Positions 1 to 7,990 of a stretch of DNA of 41,302 nucleotides are shown here, one piece after another (the first letter of the stretch is position 1; each line of letters starts with the position of its first letter). The DNA is taken from positions 1 to 41,302 of the forward strand of contig JAVBKW010000016.1 in NCBI GenBank assembly GCA_031553855.1, read 5' to 3'. The position numbers and the translations under genes are program-made. Below the pieces are notes generated by a model. It was not told the origin of the DNA, searched no databases, and saw only the letters and a program-made list of their open reading frames with translations. The stretch is from RACS-047 sp031553855. GTDB lineage: Bacteria > Bacillota > Clostridia > Christensenellales > Pumilibacteraceae.

Positions 1-140
1 AATAAAGGGTATTTATACCGCAGGATAAATCCTGCACCTCGCGCCTTTGGCGCGCCTTTTTACGCTAAAGCGCGGGGTATGCACCTTTGTCGGTGGCGCA
101 AAAATGCCCTTGCAAGCAAGCATTTTTGCGGTCAGAATCA
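1..140 (+). repeat. Structured intergenic repeat, copy 1
   Basis: This is one of four related intergenic repeats in the window; copy 2 at 17552-17690 is nearly identical. It begins AATAAAGGGTATT and contains successive hairpins: GCAGGATAAATCCTGC, GCGCCTTTGGCGC, GCGCTAAAGCGC, and a longer one with arms CAAAAATG and CATTTTTG around CCTTGCAAGCAAG. No coding frame is conserved. The left end may be cut by the window edge. The function is unknown; a mobile palindromic element or a structured RNA are both possible. Confidence 0.8.
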
Positions 141-171
141 ACGTATAATGCTTGTAAAGGAGTGCTTATTT

Positions 172-363
172 ATGGCCGATTATATAAGGGAAGAATTAGA
201 AGAGGCGCATAGAGCTATATCTTCTACGGTTGCAAAATGTGAAAAAGTGCTGCCTAAATTAAAAACAGGCTCGCCGCAATCGACTTTACTTATACGAAGG
301 CTCGCGGCGTTTAATTTGGCCTTAGGACTGATCGAAGAAAAACTCCAAAAAAAAGATCTATGA
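172..363 (+). CDS. Small helical protein of unknown function (63 aa)
   Basis: I do not recognise this protein. It is acidic at the N-terminus and basic at the C-terminus, with no membrane segment, and looks entirely helical (heptad-like Leu and Ile spacing). The start was placed at ATG 172 because AAAGGAG lies at 155-161 with a normal 10-nt spacing; an upstream in-frame ATG at 79 would translate the structured repeat and has no ribosome site. A Rho-independent terminator at 436-469 ends the transcript, so this appears to be a single-gene unit. It is too short to assign to a family by eye. Confidence 0.7.
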   Translation: MADYIREELEEAHRAISSTVAKCEKVLPKLKTGSPQSTLLIRRLAAFNLALGLIEEKLQKKDL

Positions 364-435
364 ATTTCTGTATTAATATAGATATATAATTCTGCTTTAA
401 AACAAGATAGGAATATTTAGTTCCACTTCTTTTAG

Positions 436-469
436 AGATATGCTCACTTTAGGGCATATCTTTTTTTTG
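436..469 (+). terminator. Rho-independent terminator after the 63-aa gene
   Basis: The arms AGATATGC (436-443) and GCATATCT (454-461) pair perfectly across a 10-nt loop and are followed by a run of T residues. The remainder of the gap up to 709 is AT-rich. Apart from a weak candidate promoter it shows no clear element. Confidence 0.75.
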
Positions 470-587
470 TTTAAAAAATGAAATTATAATCAAATATATT
501 ATTAAAGCTTGAATCTTGTTAGAATGAACAAATAATGATAGGATAATTTACACAAATATTTTTAGTCAATTTTGTTCAAAATACAAA

Positions 588-617
588 TAGACAACAAAAT
601 TTTAATGTAATGATAAT
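588..617 (+). promoter_or_regulatory. Weak candidate promoter for the sugar ABC importer operon
   Basis: TAGACA (588-593) lies 18 nt before GATAAT (612-617). Both boxes are off-consensus, so this is tentative. It would give a 5' leader of about 85 nt before the lipoprotein gene. Confidence 0.3.
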
Positions 618-709
618 ATATCACAGTAAAAGACAACATATTGGGATTTACGATAAAACATCGCTGTTTTATAATAAAATTATCAAAATATTCCATCAAG
701 GAGGAAATA

Positions 710-1954
710 ATGATGAAGAAAAAACTGCTGTCTTTGTTGCTTTGCTTAACACTTGTAGGTTCTTGCTTTGCATTTGTTGGCTGCGGCAAAAAAGGCGAAA
801 CTCTGAAAGTCTTTACTATGTTCGGAGGAGAGGATGCGCTAAAATCCAAATTTGCGATAGGGGTTAAAGAGTTTAAGGATGCTCATCCTAATGTTGAAGT
901 CGAGGACGAATCGATTCAGGCTACGGGTGAAGGCTTTGACACTGTTGTTATGTCAAAGTTTGTAGTCGAAAAGAATGCGCCGGACGTTATGTATGTTTTT
1001 GCGCCCGGACGTAATCTAGCTGTTCAAAACAAGCTCGCCACCGTTGCCTCGATCCGGGAAAAATATCCCGACTACGGCGAAGGTTTTCCTGAAGTAAGCG
1101 GCGACCCGCATACGCTGGCGTTCCTTGGAAACACGTTCGGTTTTTATTATAAGAAAGCTGCGTTTTTAGAAACTGATTTTGCTTCCTATTCCGCGCTAAA
1201 AACTAAGCTTTCCGCGCTTGGGAATACTAAGGTCGTAAATCCCGCCGGCGAACCGCACTATTGGTTCAACTATATCGGTTTACAGAAAATGGGTAAAAAA
1301 TGGGCGGATGTGTCTGTACCCACAAAAGAATGGTTTAATACAAATAGGACCGAATTGATAGGCGTTCTTAATGAGCTTAAGACTTATCTTGTAGATGGGA
1401 TAGGTATCGATCAATCCGATACCATCAGCTACGGCAATGAAAAAGCCGAAATATGGAACAGCCGTAAAGATTTCATGGTTGATGGAAACTGGAGCTCGGG
1501 GGGGTGGTATCTGCCGGAAAATACGGGCGCAAAACCCAACGATTACACTTTCCGTACGATGACGATCGACGATAATCCCGCAACAACTGATATTGACGAA
1601 AGTAAATATGTTATGAGCGGATTTTTCCACGGCTGGATGATCAGCAAAAACTGCTTTAAAAACGAAGATAAATTAAAGCTCGCGGTTGATTTTGTCAATA
1701 AACAGTGCGACAACGTTCTTGAGTACGGCGGTCTTGCCGCTAACGGCGCGTCAGCCAGTAACGACACGGCGCTTGCAAAAGCTACAAAAGATATTCTAAA
1801 GATAAACGGCGCAATCTCCTGCAGCCCGCTTGATGACAAATGGCTTTATGTTCCCGCAAAGAACACCTTCTATTCGGGTCTTACTGATTTCTTGCGCAGC
1901 TCAACTATCACCGCTGCAAGTGTTATTGACGCTACTATTGACGCGTTTGCATAA
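710..1954 (+). CDS. Sugar ABC transporter substrate-binding lipoprotein
   Basis: This is an extracellular solute-binding protein of family 1 (carbohydrate type), 414 aa, predicted to capture a sugar and deliver it to the two permeases encoded next. The N-terminus is a lipoprotein signal: basic MMKKK, a hydrophobic stretch, then the lipobox FVGC with the lipidated Cys at about residue 25. AAGGAGG at 698-704 supports ATG 710; ATG 713 is equally possible. A longer in-frame start at 641 would put charged residues before the signal peptide and has no ribosome site. A stable hairpin after the gene could let it be expressed more strongly than the permeases, as is common for binding proteins. The substrate cannot be read from the sequence; the GH3 hexosaminidase downstream suggests an amino-sugar-containing saccharide. 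Confidence 0.9.
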   Translation: MMKKKLLSLLLCLTLVGSCFAFVGCGKKGETLKVFTMFGGEDALKSKFAIGVKEFKDAHPNVEVEDESIQATGEGFDTVVMSKFVVEKNAPDVMYVFAPGRNLAVQNKLATVASIREKYPDYGEGFPEVSGDPHTLAFLGNTFGFYYKKAAFLETDFASYSALKTKLSALGNTKVVNPAGEPHYWFNYIGLQKMGKKWADVSVPTKEWFNTNRTELIGVLNELKTYLVDGIGIDQSDTISYGNEKAEIWNSRKDFMVDGNWSSGGWYLPENTGAKPNDYTFRTMTIDDNPATTDIDESKYVMSGFFHGWMISKNCFKNEDKLKLAVDFVNKQCDNVLEYGGLAANGASASNDTALAKATKDILKINGAISCSPLDDKWLYVPAKNTFYSGLTDFLRSSTITAASVIDATIDAFA

Positions 1955-2029
1955 AGGCTAAGAATACTTGAATAAATATTTTGGTCGTTTATTCATTGAG
2001 TCTTAAACTTATCAGTTTGAAAGAAAGAG

Positions 2030-2059
2030 TCTGCGGGACGGCGGCCTTTGTCCCGCAGA
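2030..2059 (+). promoter_or_regulatory. Stable intercistronic hairpin between binding protein and permease genes
   Basis: TCTGCGGGAC (2030-2039) pairs perfectly with GTCCCGCAGA (2050-2059) across a 10-nt loop. The following TTCTGCCTTTT is not a clean U-tract. It could be a leaky terminator or a 3'-end stabiliser that raises binding-protein mRNA over permease mRNA. Confidence 0.6.
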
Positions 2060-2106
2060 TTCTGCCTTTTCCGGCAAAAAATGATTTAAAAGGAGTGTGA
2101 TAACGG

Positions 2107-2976
2107 ATGTTATATAAAAAGAATTTGCTTGCAGGAGTTTTGTTCGCGCTGCCGTTTCTGTTATTTGCCGCGGTGTTTCTGTTTTATCCGGCGATAATAA
2201 ATGTTTATAACGGTTTTTTTAAATATTTGCACGTCCTTGACGAGTCGCCGGTTTTTGTAAGATGGGAAAATTATAAATGGCTTTTTGACCGTCCGGATTT
2301 TTGGAGATCTTTATCTAATACCGGTATTCTCATTTTGTTCGTTATTGTTTTCCAAGTCGGAATCGCGCTTATTCTTGCTCTTTTAGTCAACAATCTAAAG
2401 AAATCCGTACCGTTTTTCCGGATCGTTTATTTTATGCCGATAGTTGTTTCGGCAACTGCGATCGGACTCATGTACCTAATGTTTATTCAGCCGAAAGGAC
2501 TTTTTTCGGAGATTTTCGGCACGCCGGGCAAGAATTGGCTGCCTGAGGGAAAGTTTTTGGCATTATTAATAATCATGATTCCGGTGCTATGGCAATATAT
2601 CGGATTTTACTTTGTAATATTTTTAACCGGGCTTTCCGGTATTCCTGAAGATATAATAGAGGCGGCAAAAATCGACGGTGCAAGCGCATTTAAATCCACA
2701 TTTTCAATCGTTCTTCCTATGATGTGGAACGTATTGCGCACTACTATGGTACTTGCTATAACGGGTGCATTAAAGGTTTTTGATATGCCGCACACTATTG
2801 CGCCGCATGGCGCGCCTGCACGCGAAACTATATTTATGGGTACTTATAATAATTTTCTTTATTCAAGCGGCTGGATAGGCCAGAGCGCGGTTTATTCAAT
2901 TTTTATAGTTTTGGCAGGGATACTTGTTTCTGTTTTGTCTAACTCTATTTTGCGTGAAAACAAAGATATACAGTGA
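2107..2976 (+). CDS. Sugar ABC transporter permease, MalF/UgpA type
   Basis: This 289-aa integral membrane protein has six predicted transmembrane segments, starting with one at about residues 9-30. It carries the cytoplasmic EAA loop, seen as EAAKIDGASAFKSTF followed by IVLPMMW, which docks the ATPase subunit. It is typical of CUT1-type carbohydrate importers. AAAGGAG lies at 2089-2095, somewhat far (11 nt) from ATG 2107, but no better start exists. The stop codon region overlaps the ribosome site of the next permease, indicating translational coupling. No ATPase gene is nearby; CUT1 systems often borrow a shared MsmK/MsiK-type ATPase encoded elsewhere. Confidence 0.92.
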   Translation: MLYKKNLLAGVLFALPFLLFAAVFLFYPAIINVYNGFFKYLHVLDESPVFVRWENYKWLFDRPDFWRSLSNTGILILFVIVFQVGIALILALLVNNLKKSVPFFRIVYFMPIVVSATAIGLMYLMFIQPKGLFSEIFGTPGKNWLPEGKFLALLIIMIPVLWQYIGFYFVIFLTGLSGIPEDIIEAAKIDGASAFKSTFSIVLPMMWNVLRTTMVLAITGALKVFDMPHTIAPHGAPARETIFMGTYNNFLYSSGWIGQSAVYSIFIVLAGILVSVLSNSILRENKDIQ

Positions 2977-2984
2977 GGTGGAAG

Positions 2985-3896
2985 ATGAGAGATATTCTAA
3001 ATTCAATCAGTATTCAAAGCCTTGCGGACGCAGAATACTTTAAAAAACTTAAAAAAAAGAAAATAATCAATTTAATTGTTAAAATATTAATATTTATCTT
3101 GCTGCTTGCGTGGGCGGCACTTGCGGTATTCCCGTTTTTATGGACATTTTTATCGTCTTTTAAAAACCGTTTTGATATTGTTTTTGAGCCCTTAACTTTT
3201 AAATTTCTCGAGTTTTCAGACGCAAACTACAAAAAGATTTTTGAGGGCTCGCTGAATATTTTCAGAGCTTACGGCAATAGCTTACTTATAAGCGGGCTTG
3301 TAGTTATCGGCACGCTCATTTCTTCAACGCTTATGGCGTTCGTTCTTGCACGCTTTAAATTCCGCGGCAAAGGCATATTAGAAATGCTTGTAGTTGCTTG
3401 CATGATGTTTCCGGCATTCGCACTTTTATTTCCTATAATCAAAATTCTTTCGGCATTAGGCCTATTTGGAGAGCAGCTTGGCGTAGTGTTTCCGCAGATC
3501 GCGCTCAATTTAGGGTTCACTACACTTCTGCTTACCGGATTTTTAAAAAGTCTGCCAATCGAAGTTGAGGAGGCGGCATTTATCGACGGCGCGGGCATAA
3601 TGAGGGTAGTTTTTACTATTGTTGTTCCTATGCTTCAAAGCGCGCTTGTGACCGCAAGCATTTTCGTATTTATATGGAGCTATAACGATCTGTTTCTTCA
3701 AATGATAATCATTACAACTGAAAAAAAATTCCCGGTTTCGCTGCTTTTAAACAGGCTTGCATCCAAAGAAACCGGATACGATTACGGAAAAATGGCGGCG
3801 GCGGTCACGCTTGTAGCTTTTCCTATAATATTAATTTATATGTTACTGCAAAAACACATTATTAAAGGGCTGACTGCGGGTGCTGTAAAAGGCTAA
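2985..3896 (+). CDS. Sugar ABC transporter permease, MalG/UgpE type
   Basis: This is the second permease of the importer, 303 aa. A lysine-rich N-terminal tail is followed by six predicted transmembrane segments, the first at about residues 29-51. The EAA motif reads EEAAFIDGAGIMRVVFTIV. I chose ATG 2985 because GAGGTGG (2975-2981) sits just upstream; GTG 2973 overlaps the stop of the previous gene and its own ribosome site. The pair of permeases presumably forms the heterodimeric channel used by the lipoprotein at 710. The GH3-AraC gene follows after a 52-nt gap and is probably co-transcribed. Confidence 0.92.
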   Translation: MRDILNSISIQSLADAEYFKKLKKKKIINLIVKILIFILLLAWAALAVFPFLWTFLSSFKNRFDIVFEPLTFKFLEFSDANYKKIFEGSLNIFRAYGNSLLISGLVVIGTLISSTLMAFVLARFKFRGKGILEMLVVACMMFPAFALLFPIIKILSALGLFGEQLGVVFPQIALNLGFTTLLLTGFLKSLPIEVEEAAFIDGAGIMRVVFTIVVPMLQSALVTASIFVFIWSYNDLFLQMIIITTEKKFPVSLLLNRLASKETGYDYGKMAAAVTLVAFPIILIYMLLQKHIIKGLTAGAVKG

Positions 3897-3948
3897 TAAA
3901 AAGCCGCAGCTTAAATAGCAGCAATTTGTCAGTTGGAGGATGGGTATA

Positions 3949-5814
3949 ATGACTTTAGAGCAGAAAATAGGTCAGATGATGATGGTTGGCTGGCAGTCCG
4001 ATAAAGCCGTAGATATCATTGAAAGTATTAAGCGTTACAATTTCGGCAACGTCATTCTTTTTACGCGCAACATCAAGAGCGCGGGGCAGATCAGAGACGT
4101 TTGCGGCAAAATACAGGAAATCGCAAAGGAGTATAACGGCGCGCCTTGCTTTATCGGTATCGATCAGGAGGGCGGTTCGGTAAGACGTATCTACGAGGGC
4201 GTAACGGCGGTGCCTGGCAGTATGGCGGTCGCCTCTGCTAGCGTTAAGTATCCGAATGCGGCGGGAATGATGGGTAAGATAGTCGGTTCAGAATTAAAGT
4301 CGCTCGGCATAAATTTTAATATTGCGCCGTGTGTGGACGTAAATACGAATCCGAATAATCCCGTTATTGCCATACGCGCATTCGGCGACGACCCCGAACA
4401 GGTAACGCGGCTCGGCTCAATATACGCGTCGAATCTTCAAAATGAGGGTGTTATAGCGTGCTACAAGCATTTTTTAGGGCACGGTGACGTGGACGTGGAT
4501 TCGCATTTAGATCTGCCGCGGCTTAACAAGACCCTTACGGATTTGGAGCTATGCGAGCTTGTCCCTTATAAAAATAACCTTACCGCCGACGCGGTTATGA
4601 CCGTACACATTCTGTATAAGGCTTTAGACGACCATTTTCCCGCCTCAATTTCGAAAAACATATTGCAGGGGCTTTTGCGCGGGCGGCTCGGGTATAAGGG
4701 AATAATTATAACCGACTGTTTTGAAATGGACGGACTCATTCGCACCTTTTCGCTTGAAGAGGCTGCTACGTTCGCAGTGAATGCAAGTACAGATATTGTC
4801 ACCGTCAGCCATACCTTCGGCAGGCAGCTATTAGTGCGCAACGCTCTGATTTCCGCCGTACAAAGCGGAGTTATTTCCGAGGAAACGATCAATACGGCTC
4901 TTAACAGGATATTAAAATACAAAGAAAAGTATTGTTACAGCGTGCCGGAAAAAGCGCCGGATTTTAAAGCGAACTATGAAATAGCCAATTCTATAAGCCG
5001 CGCAGGCATTGCTCTTATCAGCGGAAAGCCTTTCGAAATCGACAGCGGCACCGTAGTTATCGGCGTCACAAATTATGTAAACTCTATTGCGGAGGATACG
5101 AACGTCGAAAGAATGGATATCGCCAAAATGATCGGCGATGAATTCAACATTCCTCACAGGAGCATTGATAATAAGAATTTTAACCTCAACGAAACTCTGG
5201 GCTTTGTGAAAAACCGCAAGGTGATTTTGTGCCTTGCCGACTCTCATCTGACGCTTGTCCAGCGCGTGCTGTACAGCTCGCTTCTTCAAAACCGCAAAGA
5301 GGTAATGCTTATTTCGCTGCGCACGCCGTACGACATCATAAATCAGGATCCGCCGCATTGTCATATTTGTACTTTTGAATACACCTCGCAGTCTTGCCGT
5401 TCGCTTATAGAGGTGCTGCGCGGAGGTAAGACGTTCGGAGTATGCCCTGTCAAGCTCAATAAGAAGGGCGCGGCGAGCGATACGGGGAATCAGCTTGTAG
5501 ACAACGTGCTTATATTTATAAAAAATAATTATTCAAAGCGTTTGACTCTCGCTAACGTTGCCGAAGAGTTTCTTATTTCGGGCGGGCATCTGTGTAAACT
5601 TCTGAAAAAGAAAATCAATAAAGGCTTTTCAGATTGCGTAAACGAGGTTCGGATAGCCGAAGCAAAACGCCTTTTATGCACGACTACGCTAAAAGTTTAC
5701 GAGGTTTCCAGCCTTTGCGGTTTTAACGACATTGAATATTTTGCAAACGTATTCAAAAAATATAACGGCGTGACCCCGTCGTTTTTCAGGAATAACTATA
5801 GAATAAACGATTAG
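3949..5814 (+). CDS. GH3 beta-N-acetylhexosaminidase fused to an AraC-type DNA-binding domain
   Basis: Residues 1 to about 330 form a family 3 glycoside hydrolase of the NagZ type. KHFLGHGD (173-180) is followed by D184-S-H186, the Asp-His general acid/base dyad specific to NagZ-like enzymes, and IITDCFEM holds the likely nucleophile D256. No signal peptide is present, so it acts in the cytoplasm on GlcNAc-containing sugars, possibly muropeptides or chitin fragments. A linker domain (about 335-510) resembles the C-terminal part of GH3 proteins. The last 100 residues are a complete AraC/XylS double helix-turn-helix, ending in the family signature GFNDIEYFANVFKKYNGVTP. NagZ enzymes normally end without a DNA-binding domain. 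ATG 3949 has TTGGAGGA 8 nt upstream; ATG 3940 overlaps that site. It may both process the imported sugar and regulate its own operon. Confidence 0.88.
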   Translation: MTLEQKIGQMMMVGWQSDKAVDIIESIKRYNFGNVILFTRNIKSAGQIRDVCGKIQEIAKEYNGAPCFIGIDQEGGSVRRIYEGVTAVPGSMAVASASVKYPNAAGMMGKIVGSELKSLGINFNIAPCVDVNTNPNNPVIAIRAFGDDPEQVTRLGSIYASNLQNEGVIACYKHFLGHGDVDVDSHLDLPRLNKTLTDLELCELVPYKNNLTADAVMTVHILYKALDDHFPASISKNILQGLLRGRLGYKGIIITDCFEMDGLIRTFSLEEAATFAVNASTDIVTVSHTFGRQLLVRNALISAVQSGVISEETINTALNRILKYKEKYCYSVPEKAPDFKANYEIANSISRAGIALISGKPFEIDSGTVVIGVTNYVNSIAEDTNVERMDIAKMIGDEFNIPHRSIDNKNFNLNETLGFVKNRKVILCLADSHLTLVQRVLYSSLLQNRKEVMLISLRTPYDIINQDPPHCHICTFEYTSQSCRSLIEVLRGGKTFGVCPVKLNKKGAASDTGNQLVDNVLIFIKNNYSKRLTLANVAEEFLISGGHLCKLLKKKINKGFSDCVNEVRIAEAKRLLCTTTLKVYEVSSLCGFNDIEYFANVFKKYNGVTPSFFRNNYRIND

Positions 5815-5855
5815 ATAAGAGGGGCGTTTTGTCTTTCGGCTCTAAGTAAAAACCG

Positions 5856-5957
5856 GGTGTTTCAATAAGAGGTTAGCGACGAATAACAGGCGGCAGAATT
5901 GCGCTATTAAGCCCGTTTAAGATCCTTATTAAGCTTTATTAAGACACCTCTTTTTTC
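5856..5957 (+). terminator. Long hairpin with T-tract after the GH3-AraC gene
   Basis: GGTGTTTCAATAA (5856-5868) pairs imperfectly with TTATTAAGACACC (5936-5948), followed by TCTTTTTTC. The long interior may fold further. This probably ends the importer operon, just before the next promoter at 5977. Confidence 0.5.
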
Positions 5958-5976
5958 GCTTTCGCTGCCAAAACAA

Positions 5977-6005
5977 TTGTTAGCAGCTTTATTTTGTGCT
6001 ATAAT
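5977..6005 (+). promoter_or_regulatory. Strong extended -10 promoter of the ABC exporter operon
   Basis: TTGTTA (5977-5982) is separated by exactly 17 nt from TATAAT (6000-6005), with TGC directly before the -10 box. Predicted transcription start is about 6012, only a few bases from the ATG at 6015. Confidence 0.8.
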
Positions 6006-6014
6006 CAATTTGCT

Positions 6015-7817
6015 ATGTCGAAAGGAAAAAATAAAAACGGCGGACTTCGGGCATTTTTTAAATTTGTCGGAAACGGCAGAAGGTTACTGGCGACAGCTTT
6101 GTTGACAGGGCTTTTGGCAACCGTTTTAAACTATATCACTCCGCAGATCATAAGCTTTACAGCCGACAGCGTTTTTAAAGACGAGCCGTATTCCGCGCTC
6201 GCCTTGTTTTTGCGTCTGCCCGGACGCGGCTGGTTTTTGTCGCATATTTATGTATTGGCTGTTTCGCTCATAATCGTGAGCGTATTGCAAAATCTATTAC
6301 TTTTTGTGCAGCGGTTTTACACCCAGAAATGCGGCGAAATAGTGTCGCGCAATATGAAAAACGCGCTGTTTTCCCATATACAAAAGCTTCCGTTTTCATG
6401 GCATCAGTCTATTCAGACGGGCGATATCATACAGCGTTCCACTTCCGACGTGGATATGGTCAAACGCTTTATTTCCGAGCAGTTCGTGGAGCTTGTGCAG
6501 ACCGTCATTTTAGTCGTGCTGGGGCTTGTGCTGATGTTTTTTATGAACGTGTGGATAGCTTTAGTCGCGGCGGTGTTCCTGCCGGTCATATTTTTTGTTT
6601 CCGTTACGTATTTTGCAAAGGTCGGAGCGCGCTTTCAGGAAGCCGACGAGGCGGAGGGTGCGGTCAGCGCGGCCTTACAGGAAAACCTTACCGGAGTAAG
6701 GATTGTCCGCGCTCACGGCAGGCAAAAATTTGAAACTGAAGAATTTCAAAAGAAAACCGGAAGCGTTTCAAGCAAATGGATAAGTCTAAGCAAGGCGATG
6801 GGCGCGTTCTGGGGCAGCGGCGACCTTTTGGCGGGAATGCAGGTCTTGTTTGTCTTGCTGCTGGGCGCGGTGTTCGTTGCAAAGGATATGATGAGTATAG
6901 GAACGTTTCTAGCGTTTATTTTCTACAATCAAACTATTATATGGCCTGTGCGGCATTTGGGCAGGATATTGGGCGAGCTTAGCAAGGCAAGGATCAGCAC
7001 CGGCAGAATAAACGAGGTCATGAGCGCGGAGCCGGAGCCGGAGCCGTCCGATGCGTTAAAGCCTGTTATCAAAGGCGAAATAGAGTTTAAAAACGTGTCC
7101 TTTTCCTATCCCGATTCGCCTGATAAAAATGTAATCGATAACGTGTCCTTTAAAATAGGCGCGCATAAGACTCTTGGTATTGTGGGCGGAACAGGCAGCG
7201 GCAAGAGTTCGCTTGTGCATCTTCTTAACAGGCTCTACGACGTCTCGGACGGCGAAATACTGATAGACGGAATAAATATTAAGAATATCGACCGCTCGTA
7301 TCTTCGCGGCAAAATCGGCCTTATTTTACAGGAGCCGTTTCTATTCAGCCGTACTATCGAGGAGAATATAAATATCGCGCAGCCCTCCGCCACAAAAGAG
7401 GACGTTAGAAAATTTGCCGGTATCGCGCACATAAACGAAAGCATTTCTGCCTTTGAAAAGGGTTATGAAACGCTTGTCGGAGAAAGGGGAGTAACGCTTT
7501 CGGGCGGTCAAAAACAACGGCTTGCGATAGCGCGGACGCTTATAACAAAGCCGCCCGTACTCATTTTTGACGACAGCCTTTCGGCGGTCGATACAGATAC
7601 CGACCTTGCAATACGTAAGGCGCTTAGCGAAAATCTCACAAGCACGACTCTCATAATATCACATCGCATCACCACTGTTATGCGCGCGGATCTTGTTATC
7701 GTACTTGACGAGGGCAGGATAGCGCAATGCGGCACGCATTGCGAGCTTATCGCGCAGGACGGCGCGTATAAACAGATATACGACCTGCAGGTTAGCGCCG
7801 GATTTATGGAAAACTAG
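6015..7817 (+). CDS. ABC exporter half-transporter, degenerate-Walker-B subunit (BmrC-like)
   Basis: This 600-aa protein has an N-terminal six-helix exporter domain and a C-terminal ATPase. It shows Walker A GGTGSGKSS, a canonical signature LSGGQKQR, and Walker B LIFDDSLSAVD, in which the catalytic Glu is replaced by Asp. That pattern is typical of the catalytically weak half of heterodimeric multidrug exporters such as BmrC. Its partner is the next gene, which has the reverse pattern. ATG 6015 was chosen over TTG 5994, which lies within the promoter region. No ribosome site precedes ATG 6015, and the predicted transcription start lies within a few bases of it, so the mRNA may be leaderless. 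The stop codon lies inside the left arm of the palindrome at 7813-7940. Confidence 0.9.
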   Translation: MSKGKNKNGGLRAFFKFVGNGRRLLATALLTGLLATVLNYITPQIISFTADSVFKDEPYSALALFLRLPGRGWFLSHIYVLAVSLIIVSVLQNLLLFVQRFYTQKCGEIVSRNMKNALFSHIQKLPFSWHQSIQTGDIIQRSTSDVDMVKRFISEQFVELVQTVILVVLGLVLMFFMNVWIALVAAVFLPVIFFVSVTYFAKVGARFQEADEAEGAVSAALQENLTGVRIVRAHGRQKFETEEFQKKTGSVSSKWISLSKAMGAFWGSGDLLAGMQVLFVLLLGAVFVAKDMMSIGTFLAFIFYNQTIIWPVRHLGRILGELSKARISTGRINEVMSAEPEPEPSDALKPVIKGEIEFKNVSFSYPDSPDKNVIDNVSFKIGAHKTLGIVGGTGSGKSSLVHLLNRLYDVSDGEILIDGINIKNIDRSYLRGKIGLILQEPFLFSRTIEENINIAQPSATKEDVRKFAGIAHINESISAFEKGYETLVGERGVTLSGGQKQRLAIARTLITKPPVLIFDDSLSAVDTDTDLAIRKALSENLTSTTLIISHRITTVMRADLVIVLDEGRIAQCGTHCELIAQDGAYKQIYDLQVSAGFMEN

Positions 7818-7940
7818 AAAAGAATTCATCATCGGATTTCCGCTACGCTTGGATTTGCCGCCTCTCTCACGTATTAAATATACGCTCGGTCGGCGCAAAA
7901 CCAACTGTTGCGGCACTACCGATGCGCCTTCTTTTCTAGT
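7813..7940. repeat. 128-bp imperfect palindrome between the two exporter genes
   Basis: The left end reads ACTAGAAAAGAA and the right end is its exact inverse, TTCTTTTCTAGT (7929-7940). Next come ATCGG on the left and CCGAT on the right. The inner sequence also pairs over most of its length, for example CACGTAT with ATACGCT around an AAAT centre near 7880. The whole gap can fold into one long hairpin. The upstream gene's TAG stop is part of the left arm. It is either a miniature inverted-repeat insertion or an attenuator between the two genes. Confidence 0.75.
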
Positions 7941-7990
7941 AAATTATGCGTCGGTTTTAACCGATAGCAGTCAAAAGGAGGTTAGGCAGG

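Noticed and set aside
7659..7916. Minus-strand frame across the exporter spacer
   Set aside because: It runs antisense to the end of an ABC exporter gene and through the palindrome, with no ribosome site.
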